From Cryobacterium gelidum (GTDB lineage Bacteria; Actinomycetota; Actinomycetes; Actinomycetales; Microbacteriaceae), in NCBI RefSeq assembly GCF_004403985.1, contig NZ_SOHL01000007.1:293-47233 (forward strand): a stretch of 46,941 bases of DNA. The letters are read 5' to 3'. Positions 17,839-25,844 of this stretch are shown in pieces; position 1 is the stretch's first letter, and every line of letters starts with the position of its first letter. The translations under genes were made by a program, and so were the position numbers. The notes under the pieces were generated by a model. That model ran no database searches. It worked only from the letters and a program-made list of their open reading frames with translations, and was not told the DNA's origin.

Positions 17839-19878
17839 ATGACTTTGAATCCCGCAGCCGCCGCGCTGATTGCCCGGTCGAACCGCCTCGGCGCCGACCC
17901 GAAGAACACGAACTATGCCGGCGGAAACACCTCCGCGAAGGGCACGGAAACCGACCCGGTCACCGGTGAGGCGGTGGAGCTGCTGTGGGTGAAGGGCTCT
18001 GGCGGAGACCTCGGCACGCTCACCGAGAGGGGGCTCGCGGTGCTGCGGTTGGACCGGCTGCTGGCGCTGAAGAACGTCTACCCCGGCCTCGACCGTGAAG
18101 ACGAGATGGTCGCCGCGTTCGACTACACCCTGCACGGCAAGGGCGGCGCTGCGCCGTCGATCGACACCGCCATGCACGCCCTCGTCGACGCGGCGCACGT
18201 CGACCACCTGCACCCCGACAGCGGCATCGCCATTGCGACCGCGGCCGACGGCGAAGCGCTCACGCAGACGATCTTCGGCGACAGAGTGGCCTGGGTCGAC
18301 TGGCGTCGCCCCGGCTTTCAGCTCGGACTCGACATTTCCGCGATCAAGGAGGCCAATCCGCAGGCCGTCGGCTGCATTCTCGGCGGTCACGGCATCACGG
18401 CCTGGGGAGACACGAGCGAGGCTACCGAGGCGAACTCGCTCTGGATCATCGACACCGCCGCCTCCTATCTAGAGGAACACTCGCGGCCAGCGCCGTTCGG
18501 GCCGCTACTCGACGGATTTTCCGCGTTGGAGCCGGCCGAGCGCCGCTCGCGCGCTGCCGCTCTCGCGCCGACGATTCGCGGGCTGGTCTCCACCGACACC
18601 CCCAAGGTCGGGCACTTCACCGATGCCCCCGAGGTGCTCGACTTTCTCGCCCGCGCCGAGCACCCGCGGCTGGCCGCCCTCGGCACCAGCTGCCCGGACC
18701 ATTTCCTCCGCACCAAAGTCAAGCCGATGCTGCTGGACCTGCCGAGCGGGGCATCCGTTGAAGAATCGCTCACTCGCCTGGTGACCCTGCACGAGGAATA
18801 TCGCGCAGAATATCAGGCCTACTACGACCGCAACAAGACGGCCGAGTCACCCGCGATTCGCGGCGCCGACCCGCTCGTCGTGCTTATTCCCGGCGTTGGC
18901 ATGTTCAGCTATGGCGCGAACAAGCAAACCGCCCGCGTCGCGAGCGAGTTCTACATAAACGCCATCAATGTGATGCGGGGCGCAGAGGGACTCTCCAGCT
19001 ACGCCCCGATCAATGAGGCCGAGAAGTTCCGCATCGAGTACTGGGCGCTCGAAGAAGCCAAATTGCAGCGGATGCCCGCCGCCAAGCCGCTCGCCACCCG
19101 CGTCGCGCTCGTCACCGGCGCTTCCTCCGGCATCGGCAAGGCCATCGCCACCCGCCTGGCCGCCGAGGGCGCCTGCGTCGTCATCGCCGACCTCGACCTG
19201 GCCAAGGCACAGGCCGTGGCCGCCGAGATCGGCAGCACGGACGTCGCCATCGGCGTGCAGGCCAACGTCACCGACGAGGAGCAGGTGCAGGCCGGCGTCG
19301 ACGCCGCCGTACTCGCCTTCGGCGGACTCGACCTGGTTGTGAACAATGCCGGGCTGTCGCTATCGAAGTCGCTGCTCGAGACCTCGGTCGCCGACTGGGA
19401 CCTGCAGCACAATGTGATGGCCAAGGGCTCCTTTCTGGTGTCGCGCGCGGCGGCCCGGGTGCTCATCGACCAGAAGCTCGGCGGTGACATCATCTACATC
19501 TCCTCAAAGAACTCGGTCTTCGCCGGCCCAAACAACATCGCCTACTCGGCGACGAAGGCCGACCAGGCCCACCAGGTGCGGCTGCTCGCGGCCGAGCTCG
19601 GTGAATACGGCGTGAAGGTCAACGGCATCAACCCCGACGGCGTCGTGCGCGGCTCGGGCATCTTCGCCGGCGGCTGGGGCGCCAAGCGCGCCGCGGTATA
19701 CGGTGTCGAGGAGCAGGACCTCGGCAAGTACTACGCGCAGCGCACGCTGCTCAAGCGTGAGGTGCTGCCGGAGAACGTCGCCAACGCCGTGTTCGTGCTG
19801 TGCACGAGCGACCTGAGCCACACCACCGGGCTGCACATTCCCGTCGACGCCGGTGTGGCCGCCGCATTCTTGCGCTGA
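17839..19878 (+). CDS. rhaD: Bifunctional rhamnulose-1-phosphate aldolase/lactaldehyde dehydrogenase
   Basis: 679-aa fusion. Residues about 1-420 are a class II aldolase domain (NYAGGNTSAKG; HLHPDSGIA; CILGGHGITAWGD with the zinc histidines). Residues about 425-679 are a short-chain dehydrogenase with TGASSGIGKAIA, NNAGLS and the catalytic YSATKAD. The family cleaves L-rhamnulose-1-phosphate to dihydroxyacetone phosphate and L-lactaldehyde and oxidises the latter, avoiding release of the aldehyde. AAGGA precedes the start. It follows rhaI by 53 bp. The fused form (sometimes called RhaE/RhaDE) is common in Actinobacteria and Bacillus. Confidence 0.94.
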   Translation: MTLNPAAAALIARSNRLGADPKNTNYAGGNTSAKGTETDPVTGEAVELLWVKGSGGDLGTLTERGLAVLRLDRLLALKNVYPGLDREDEMVAAFDYTLHGKGGAAPSIDTAMHALVDAAHVDHLHPDSGIAIATAADGEALTQTIFGDRVAWVDWRRPGFQLGLDISAIKEANPQAVGCILGGHGITAWGDTSEATEANSLWIIDTAASYLEEHSRPAPFGPLLDGFSALEPAERRSRAAALAPTIRGLVSTDTPKVGHFTDAPEVLDFLARAEHPRLAALGTSCPDHFLRTKVKPMLLDLPSGASVEESLTRLVTLHEEYRAEYQAYYDRNKTAESPAIRGADPLVVLIPGVGMFSYGANKQTARVASEFYINAINVMRGAEGLSSYAPINEAEKFRIEYWALEEAKLQRMPAAKPLATRVALVTGASSGIGKAIATRLAAEGACVVIADLDLAKAQAVAAEIGSTDVAIGVQANVTDEEQVQAGVDAAVLAFGGLDLVVNNAGLSLSKSLLETSVADWDLQHNVMAKGSFLVSRAAARVLIDQKLGGDIIYISSKNSVFAGPNNIAYSATKADQAHQVRLLAAELGEYGVKVNGINPDGVVRGSGIFAGGWGAKRAAVYGVEEQDLGKYYAQRTLLKREVLPENVANAVFVLCTSDLSHTTGLHIPVDAGVAAAFLR

Positions 19879-19921
19879 TGGAAATGGCCGTGTTCGCCGG
19901 GAACTGCGCCCTATATAAACA

Positions 19922-19966
19922 AGAGCGGTCATTCTGCAAGGCAATCGTGTTCCTTGCGACCGCTCT
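19922..19966. other. Long two-part hairpin upstream of rhaB
   Basis: AGAGCGGTC (19922-19930) pairs with GACCGCTCT (19958-19966). Inside it, GCAAGG (19936-19941) pairs with CCTTGC (19952-19957), leaving a 5-nt bulge and a 10-nt loop. It sits in the 106-bp gap between rhaD and rhaB and ends 18 bp before the rhaB start. No T-run follows. It may tune rhaB expression. Confidence 0.65.
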
Positions 19967-19984
19967 CGGTAAGGAACGTGGCGC

Positions 19985-21406
19985 ATGAACGCCGGCACGG
20001 TTGCGGCGATTGACCTCGGCGCGTCAAGCGGGCGGGTCATTCTCGGTCATGTCGGACACAACGAACTGAACATCCGCTCGGTAGCGAGGTTCGTGAACAC
20101 CCCTGTGCGCACGATCGATGGGCTGCACTGGAGCATTCTCGACCTTTATCGCGGTGCCATCAGCGGCCTGCGTTCGGCCGTACGCGAGGAACCGGAGTTG
20201 CTCGGTGTAGCCGTGGATTCATGGGCGGTCGACTACGCGCTGCTGCGCGGGCAGCGGATGCTCGGCAACCCATTTCACTACCGCGACACCCGCACCGCGG
20301 CAGGGGTGACCACCGTGCATGCGATCGCCCCACCGACTGAGCTCTACGGACGCAACGGCTTGCAATTCCTCCCTTTTAATACGCTGTACCAGCTGGCCGC
20401 CGACCAACTCGACGGCGCGCTCGACGACGCCGATTCGATGCTGCTTATTCCAGATTTGATCACCTATTGGCTGAGCGGTGAGAAGATCGCGGAGCGCACG
20501 AACGCCTCGACGACGGGGCTGGTCGATGTTGCGGGCGGAGAATGGGACGACGAGCTGATCGACCGGCTTGGGCTGCCGCGCGGGCTGTTTCCGCGGTTGG
20601 TCGATGCGGGAAACCGGGTGGGTTCGGTGCTTCCCGAGGTACTGGCCGAGATCGGAACCGGCCACAGCATCGACGTGATGACCGTCGGGTCGCACGATAC
20701 GGCATCCGCTGTGGTGGCCGTGCCGATGATCTCGGGTAATGCCGCCTATATTTCGTCGGGGACCTGGTCTCTCGTCGGTGTTGAACTAGCCGGACCGGTG
20801 CTCACCGAGGCGAGCCGGGCGGCGAATTTCACCAACGAGGGCGGTGTCGACGGACGGGTGCGCTACCTGCGCAACGTCATGGGTTTGTGGTTGCTGAGCG
20901 AATCGCTGCGCACCTGGGAGCTGGCCGGGCAGACCTTCGATCTGCCCGGCCTGCTGACCCAGGCCGGCGCGTGGAGGGGGCCGGTCATCGTGTTCGATGT
21001 GGATGATCCGCGCTTTCTCCCGCCGGGCGACATGCCGAGCCGCATTCGCGACTATTGCCGGGAGCACGATTTGCGCGAGCCGGCGACGCCCGTCGAGCTC
21101 GTACGCAGCATCGTCGAAAGCCTCGCGGATGCCTACGCGCACACGCTGCGGGTCGCCGCCGAACTCTCGGGAACCAGCATCGACACCGTGCACGTCGTCG
21201 GCGGCGGCTCTCAAAACGAACTGCTTTGCCAGCTCACCGCCGATCGCACGGGGCTGCCCGTGCTGGCCGGTCCGGTTGAGGCGACGGCGATTGGCAACGT
21301 GTTGGTGCAGGCGCGCGCGCAGGGCCTGGTCACCGGAAGCCTCGAAAGCCTGCGCGCCCTAGTCGCCCGGGCGTTCGCGCCGAGGCGCTACGTCCCGCGC
21401 GCCTGA
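19985..21406 (+). CDS. rhaB: Rhamnulokinase
   Basis: 473-aa FGGY-family sugar kinase that phosphorylates L-rhamnulose at C1 using ATP. N-terminal phosphate loop AAIDLGASSGRVILG; sugar-binding region GVAVDSWAVDYALL and FHYRDTRT; C-terminal ATP-binding GGGSQNELLCQLTADRTGLPV and GPVEATAIGNVL. These are the standard RhaB landmarks at normal length. AAGGA at about 19971 is the ribosome binding site. It is last in the rhamnose cluster and separated from rhaD by a hairpin. No clear intrinsic terminator follows; bases 21407-21529 show no gene. Confidence 0.93.
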   Translation: MNAGTVAAIDLGASSGRVILGHVGHNELNIRSVARFVNTPVRTIDGLHWSILDLYRGAISGLRSAVREEPELLGVAVDSWAVDYALLRGQRMLGNPFHYRDTRTAAGVTTVHAIAPPTELYGRNGLQFLPFNTLYQLAADQLDGALDDADSMLLIPDLITYWLSGEKIAERTNASTTGLVDVAGGEWDDELIDRLGLPRGLFPRLVDAGNRVGSVLPEVLAEIGTGHSIDVMTVGSHDTASAVVAVPMISGNAAYISSGTWSLVGVELAGPVLTEASRAANFTNEGGVDGRVRYLRNVMGLWLLSESLRTWELAGQTFDLPGLLTQAGAWRGPVIVFDVDDPRFLPPGDMPSRIRDYCREHDLREPATPVELVRSIVESLADAYAHTLRVAAELSGTSIDTVHVVGGGSQNELLCQLTADRTGLPVLAGPVEATAIGNVLVQARAQGLVTGSLESLRALVARAFAPRRYVPRA

Positions 21407-21529
21407 AAAGCACGCGCTACGGACACGAGTTGGTACACGACCTGAGCGCCTTGGCAGTCCGCTCATTCCAAGAGGCCAGACAACGTTGGGGACTGCCCCG
21501 ATTTCAGTTGACTCAGTGGGTTAGTGGTT

Positions 21530-21697
21530 TCAGGCGGCCGTGAGGGCCATGTTCATTGTCTCAAACTCGATCGGGGTGAGTTTGCCGAGGCGGCGTTGTC
21601 ACCGCACGCGCCAACGCGGCCCATCGATCCGGTGATGCCGTTGTTCTTCAGCACCCGAAGAAACGCGTGGGAACGGAACTGAAACCCGCGATCACTG
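21530..21697 (-). pseudogene. IS3-family transposase remnant A with internal deletion
   Basis: On the minus strand the frame begins at the SDRG catalytic motif and reads SDRGFQFRSHAFLRV, then GITGSMGRVGACGDNAA. It then jumps in another frame to RRLGKLTPIEFETMN, ending ALTAA-stop at 21530-21532. The middle (usually the MESFF... segment) is missing. The motifs are those of IS3 OrfB. Confidence 0.8.
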
Positions 21698-21717
21698 TTA
21701 AGCCGAATTCGGCTTAA
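21698..21717. repeat. Perfect 20-bp palindrome at an IS junction
   Basis: TTAAGCCGAA followed immediately by its reverse complement, with a central EcoRI-like GAATTC. It joins two oppositely oriented IS3 transposase fragments. Confidence 0.85.
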
Positions 21718-22068
21718 TTCCGATGCCGGATCTCAATACACATCGATTAAATTCACCGAGACTGTCGCTCTGGAAGGCCTCGTCGCCTCGATCGGAACCA
21801 TCGGCGACGCCTACGATAACGCGGCCGCGGAGACGGTCATGGGCTTTACAAGAACGAGGCCGTGGCGAAGAACTCACCCTTCGTGACGGGACCGTTGAAG
21901 ACCCTCGCAGACGTTGAGAAACTCCATTTCGACTGGCTGGACTGGTACAACAATCGGCGCCTGCACAGTGCGCTCGGGAACATGCCGCCCGAAGAATATG
22001 AACGCAACTACTACGCTGAAACAAACGGCCCGACAAACATCGAAGCCGCCAACAAAACGGCGGCATGA
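21718..22068 (+). pseudogene. IS3-family transposase remnant B with frameshift
   Basis: Starts at the equivalent SDAG motif (SDAGSQYTSIKFTE) and reads ALEGLVASIGTIGDAYDNAA and ETVMG. A one-base deletion near 21846 shifts the frame, which resumes as LYKNEAVAKNSPF, HFDWLDWYNNRRLHSALG and PPEEYERNYY, ending at the TGA at 22066-22068. It has the DDE C-terminal half only and is clearly a different IS3 lineage from remnant A. Confidence 0.85.
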
Positions 22069-22090
22069 AACCCGGGACGGTTCACTACGA

Positions 22091-22189
22091 CTGGCGCGTG
22101 CACGGCAAAGCCCCGTTGCGTACCGGTTCGGCAAGCATCTGAAATTCGCGATCTCCGACGTGCGCTCCTGGATGGCCCAGCAACGCGAA
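22091..22189 (+). pseudogene. Excisionase-like DNA-binding domain fragment
   Basis: The frame reads ARQSPVAYRFGKHLKFAISD then VRSWMAQQRE, matching the end of AlpA/excisionase-type winged helix domains (YRxGKHLRF..SDVxxW). It has no start and no natural end. It is probably a scrap of an integrated element. Confidence 0.5.
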
Positions 22190-22190
22190 C

Positions 22191-22304
22191 CGTCGCATCG
22201 TCCATCACGCCGACGTACTAACCCTTAAAGGCGCCAGCTACCGGCTGTACAACACCGGGATCGAATCTCTACCTTCAGTCCGCGCCGAAAACGCGGCGCT
22301 ATAA
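22191..22304 (+). pseudogene. IstB-like ATPase C-terminal fragment (IS21 family)
   Basis: The frame RRIVHHADVLTLKGASYRL then YNTGIESLPSVRAEN ends at a TAA at 22302-22304. This is the conserved tail of IstB helper ATPases. The rest of the gene and IstA are absent. Confidence 0.65.
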
Positions 22305-22378
22305 AACACACAACAAGTGGACCAGTGTCACCGTCGATAGTGGCTCAATTTTCAACCGTCGTCGACACCTACCCGAGG

Positions 22379-22479
22379 GTGCGGCTTTCGACGAGTTCAA
22401 TATCTACTCGGCGCCCACGCTTGGGGAAGAACGTAATACCACCACCGAGCAGCACCGGGTAGAACGTGACGGACGGCGT
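22379..22479 (-). pseudogene. RibD C-terminal (dihydrofolate-reductase-like) fragment
   Basis: The minus-strand frame TPSVTFYPVLLGGGITFFPK then RRVDIELVESRTLG stops at TAG (22379-22381). PVLLGGGxxxF...ELVESRTL is the usual end of small DHFR/RibD-C family proteins. Upstream sequence does not continue in frame; bases 22480-22644 hold nothing I can assign. Confidence 0.5.
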
Positions 22480-22644
22480 TGCCCCGTGCCCTGTGGCGCA
22501 GCGCCGCCACTTCGATATCGCGCGTGCGTTCTCGACAAGCTCAGCGACCTCGATAACGACAGCGAGTCCCCCACGAGCTCGCGACCTTCGACATGACGGT
22601 GCGGATGACGTCCCCAGCTCGCGATTCTGAGCTGAGACGACAAC

Positions 22645-23676
22645 TCACGGCTCGCGTATGTGGGCTCGTGAGTGGAGCGGCATTGTCGTGGCGGCGTGGT
22701 TTCTTGCTGGTGTGGGGAGGAGTCGTGGGATGAGTCGGACGAAGACGACCATGATCATCAGCTCAACGAGGGCCTGGGTGACGACAACGAGTGGGGCAAG
22801 GTTGAACGCTGTGGGCAGGGCCAGGACGAGGGGCAGGACGACGAGGGAGTTTCGGGTGACGCCGCTGAACACGATCGCCCGTCGTCCCGGCACGTCGAGT
22901 CGCGCGATCCGTCCGGCCACGGCCCCGATCGGCACCATGACGGCAGCGAACAGCACGTAGACGGGGATGGCGAGTAGCAGCGCGGGCAGCTTTTGTCCGA
23001 CGCCGGTGATCTGCGACGCCACCACGACGGCGAGGGTGAGCATCATCAGTGGCACCATCGCCCCCAGCAGGACGTCCTGCACGATCCGCCCGGCACGGAT
23101 GTGGGCGGCGGCGAACTGCGTGAGCGCTGCTGCTGCGAGGGGCAGGGCGATCAGGAGCAGGAACGCGTCGACGAACGGTGCAAGGTCGACGGCTTGGACG
23201 AATTCGGAACCGACGAACAGCCACAGATACAGCGGGAGCAGCAGCATCTGGGCGAGCATGAGCAGCGGGGCTGCAGCAAGAAGGCGGTCCTTGGCGCCGC
23301 CGGCGATGCCGGTGAACACGATGACGTAGTCGACGCACGGCGTCAGCAGCACGAACAGCACTCCGATGAGCAAGACCTGGTCGTGGGCGACGATCCGAGA
23401 CAGCAGGAATACGACGACCGGGACGGCCACAAAGTTGATCACGAGGATCGTGGTCAGAAACCGCCAGTCGCGAAATGCCAACCCCATCTTCGCGAACGGC
23501 ACCCCGAGGAACGTCGCATAGAGCAGCATCCCGAGGACGGGGTTGATCGCGAGCTCTGCCGGGGCGGCGACCCCAGGGATCAAAAGGCCGATCCCGGCGC
23601 CGGCCACGAGCGCGGCCAGGTACAGCGGAACTTGCTGCCGTTCCATCCACTCCACGCCCGCTCGCACGCTTCCCAT
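22645..23676 (-). CDS. Arsenite efflux-type permease (ACR3/bile acid-sodium symporter family)
   Basis: 343-aa integral membrane protein with about ten helices. The conserved TPCVDYVIVFTGIAGG carries the Cys that is essential in ACR3 arsenite exporters. The C-terminal VFSGVTRNSLVVLPLVLALP is also typical of this arsenic-resistance subgroup. The first ATG at 23676 gives MGSVRAGVEWMERQQVPLYL, with a second Met at residue 11 as an alternative. No arsR, arsC or other ars gene is adjacent, so it is an isolated permease between an IS graveyard and a ParA locus. Substrate by family only. Confidence 0.78.
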   Translation of the reverse strand: MGSVRAGVEWMERQQVPLYLAALVAGAGIGLLIPGVAAPAELAINPVLGMLLYATFLGVPFAKMGLAFRDWRFLTTILVINFVAVPVVVFLLSRIVAHDQVLLIGVLFVLLTPCVDYVIVFTGIAGGAKDRLLAAAPLLMLAQMLLLPLYLWLFVGSEFVQAVDLAPFVDAFLLLIALPLAAAALTQFAAAHIRAGRIVQDVLLGAMVPLMMLTLAVVVASQITGVGQKLPALLLAIPVYVLFAAVMVPIGAVAGRIARLDVPGRRAIVFSGVTRNSLVVLPLVLALPTAFNLAPLVVVTQALVELMIMVVFVRLIPRLLPTPARNHAATTMPLHSRAHIREP

Positions 23677-23740
23677 CCTCGCAGTCTTGGTCGGAATCGC
23701 AGGCGCATTGTGTATTCAGATCGAAGACGCCCGGCTATGG

Positions 23741-24217
23741 ATGAAGACGAGAAGCGAGAATGACACTCGCAGCGCTGTCCGAGCTCGGCGACGCGATTAC
23801 GGGAACCTGGTCGCTCGGCTCGGTGCAACGGAGACCGTTCAGTTCATCACCTCCGACGTTCGCCTGCCCAACGGCATCGACCCAGCCACGGGCGAACTTT
23901 GGCGGCGGCGACTCGCCCCGCGCAGCAACCCCGGTCAGATCCATCGCATCCTGGCCGACATGGAACGTGACGACCTGCGCCTGCTGACCCCGGCTGACGT
24001 CGAATGGCCGAGCGAACAGCAGCAGCTCGGAACGAGCGCGCCGATCGCGCTCCGGCGCAAGGGCGACCCGGGCCACCTTTCCATACCACTCCCCGGCCAC
24101 CCATTCTCGCCGGTGCCAGAGCCAGTTTGGCCCGGGGAATCACCCGCCGATGCCGTGGCGTACATCGTCAGCGGTGTTCGCGACGAGGACTTGGTGGCTT
24201 CTAGGATGGGGCTATGA
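23741..24217 (+). CDS. Protein of unknown function preceding parA (possible frameshift)
   Basis: Not recognised. The main frame yields about 158 aa with LVARLGATETVQFITSDVRL, DPATGELWRRRLAPRSNPG and a Pro-rich end (PLPGHPFSPVPEPVWPGE). Its last 4 bp overlap the ParA start (ATGA), so the two genes are translationally coupled. The first 25 codons in this frame are Arg-rich and have mixed third positions. A different frame from an ATG at 23760 (MTLAALSELGDAITGTW) has GC-rich third positions and looks more protein-like, so a single indel near 23810-23825 may have split the original start. No membrane segment. Confidence 0.5.
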   Translation: MKTRSENDTRSAVRARRRDYGNLVARLGATETVQFITSDVRLPNGIDPATGELWRRRLAPRSNPGQIHRILADMERDDLRLLTPADVEWPSEQQQLGTSAPIALRRKGDPGHLSIPLPGHPFSPVPEPVWPGESPADAVAYIVSGVRDEDLVASRMGL

Positions 24218-24969
24218 AAACGGTTGCGGTGTACAGCACCAAGGGTGGGGTCGGCAAGACAACTGCGGCGGTCAATCTTGCTTGGCAGGCGTCCCGAGAG
24301 TGCCGGGTGCTGCTGTGGGATCTGGACCCGCAGGGCGCCTCGACGTATGTCCTCAATGTGAAGGCCAGGGTGAAGGGGGGCGTGGATTCTCTCATTCGCG
24401 GGAAGACGGAGATGGATGCTGCCATCCGGTCGACCGCGTACGCGAATCTCGACGTGCTCCCGGCTGACGAGACTTACCGGCGTCTCGAACTTGCCCTGGA
24501 CGCGGCGAAGAAGTCGACTCAGCGTTTTGCCAAGATGCTCGAATCAGTGTCAGATCATTACGATGTCGTGATCCTCGATTGCCCGCCCGGGGCTTCTCTC
24601 GTCGCCACGAACGCGCTCCACGCCGCCGACCTCGCCGTGGTCCCGCTCGTTCCGTCGCCGCTGTCGCTCCGGTCGCTGGCGCAGGTCAACGAGATCATCG
24701 AAGTATCGGACCGGCCGCCCAAGGTTTTCGCCTTCCTGTCAATGGTGGATCGCCGCAAACTTGTGCACCGTTCTGCTGCCGAGCTTCTGCCGCAGGAACA
24801 CCCACAGGTGATCGACATCGTCGTCCCCGCAACTGTCGTGATCGAACGGATGGGTGCCGAACGCGCCCCGATCGGAGCATACGCACCGGGATCCGAAGCC
24901 GCTCGAGTCTTTGCCCAACTGTGGGACTACGTTCGGTCATCGTCGAAGGTCAAGCGGGGCTCTCTGTAG
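24214..24969 (+). CDS. ParA/MinD-family partitioning ATPase
   Basis: 251-aa deviant Walker ATPase: KGGVGKTT at residues 10-17 (signature Lys10 and Lys15), WDLDPQGAST (Walker A', about 36-45) and VVILDCPPG (Walker B, about 121-129). It acts on DNA or large protein cargoes by nucleotide-dependent dimerisation. No ParB gene follows; the partner would be the overlapping upstream unknown protein or the lysine-rich protein 130 bp downstream. With no helix-turn-helix extension it resembles the short (type Ib or orphan) ParAs found on plasmids, integrated elements and some chromosomal loci. Confidence 0.9.
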   Translation: MKTVAVYSTKGGVGKTTAAVNLAWQASRECRVLLWDLDPQGASTYVLNVKARVKGGVDSLIRGKTEMDAAIRSTAYANLDVLPADETYRRLELALDAAKKSTQRFAKMLESVSDHYDVVILDCPPGASLVATNALHAADLAVVPLVPSPLSLRSLAQVNEIIEVSDRPPKVFAFLSMVDRRKLVHRSAAELLPQEHPQVIDIVVPATVVIERMGAERAPIGAYAPGSEAARVFAQLWDYVRSSSKVKRGSL

Positions 24970-25098
24970 GACGAACGCTGGCGTCTTAACCAGCAGCGTC
25001 ACCGAAGTCGTCGTGATGCAGCGGCATATGCACCGGTCACTGGTATCGCTACTGTGTAGACAACGGCCACGTGCCGACGATTCAGGGAGGTGCGCGGA

Positions 25099-25515
25099 AT
25101 GGCGCAGACATCGAATGGTAAGCCCACGTCCGTTTCGACCAGCCGCGATAAGAAGAAAGTGAAAAAGGCTTTAGCACGCGCTGAAAAATCTGTGCAAGCC
25201 GCCCGTAAAGCCGTCGCCCACTCCAGCGCAAAGTTGCGCAAAGAGGCGAAGGCTTTATCAAAGCAAACGCAGAAGTTGGCGGCCAAACACGAGAAAGCGG
25301 CCGGCAAGCTTGCTGCCGCGACCGAGAATGCTCGCTTCCAGGCGACGCCCGCAAAGAAGTCCAGCCCGGGAGCGCCGTTGGGTGCGGCCCTCCCCCGGCC
25401 CTCCGCGCCGACCCTGGCCGAGCTCCGGCAAGAGGCAAAGAAGCACAAGATCGTTGGCTACACCCGCCTGAACAAGGCCGACTTGATGGCGAAACTGGAG
25501 TCCGCGCGACCCTAA
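25099..25515 (+). CDS. Lys/Ala-rich coiled-coil protein with Rho-N/SAP-like C-terminus
   Basis: 138-aa basic protein. The ATG at 25099 follows CAGGGAGG with good spacing, so the GTG at 25090 is not used. Residues about 18-85 are Lys/Ala-rich and helical (KKVKKALARAEKSVQAARKA; KLRKEAKALSKQTQKLAAKH), with histone-H1-like composition. The last 35 residues (LAELRQEAKKHKIVGYTRLN then KADLMAKLE) resemble Rho N-terminal/SAP helix-extended-helix modules that bind nucleic acids. A nucleoid or DNA-associated role is likely. Position after an orphan ParA suggests, but does not prove, a connection. Confidence 0.75.
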   Translation: MAQTSNGKPTSVSTSRDKKKVKKALARAEKSVQAARKAVAHSSAKLRKEAKALSKQTQKLAAKHEKAAGKLAAATENARFQATPAKKSSPGAPLGAALPRPSAPTLAELRQEAKKHKIVGYTRLNKADLMAKLESARP

Positions 25516-25570
25516 GCACAATCGAGTGCGTTGCTGCGGGCATTTCGGACAGCGGGATTAATGGATTCTT

Positions 25571-25767
25571 CTACGCTGCCAATGCTGGCAGTCGATAGCC
25601 ATGGTGCACCTCATTGGGCCGGCGATAACCCAGCGCAGAAGGCCGGCTCCGCAGTTGTAGAACCCTTCGATATACCGGATGACGTCTCGCCTGCTTGTGC
25701 CTTTCTCGGTGCGGTTCTGCAGGTAATTCTGGGTGCTTTCCGTGAAACCACGGTGAGGTACGTCCAC
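25571..25767 (-). pseudogene. IS3-like transposase C-terminal remnant
   Basis: The minus-strand frame ESTQNYLQNRTEKGTSRRDV then IRYIEGFYN shifts near 25655 and continues as SRPSALGYRRPNEVHHGYRL then PALAA-stop (TAG at 25571-25573). IEGFYN..R..SALGYRxPxE is the hallmark end of IS3 OrfB. It is a frameshifted fragment with no upstream half. Confidence 0.75.
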
Positions 25768-25802
25768 GTCACGGTGCGGTACGTCGACGTCACGGTGTGC
25801 GG
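25749..25802. repeat. 21-bp direct repeat, about 2.5 copies
   Basis: The unit at 25749-25769 (cacggtgaggtacgtccacg+t) is repeated at 25770-25790 with two changes and begins a third time at 25791. It sits between the IS3 remnant and the end of the aldehyde dehydrogenase gene. Confidence 0.8.
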
Positions 25803-25844
25803 CGGGGAAGGAGGGTGTTCCTCACCGAAGCGAAGCACGTCGTC

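Noticed and set aside
22404..22643. 79-aa minus-strand frame with SLSLSRSLSLSR
   Set aside because: Low-complexity by-product in a different frame from the RibD-like remnant.
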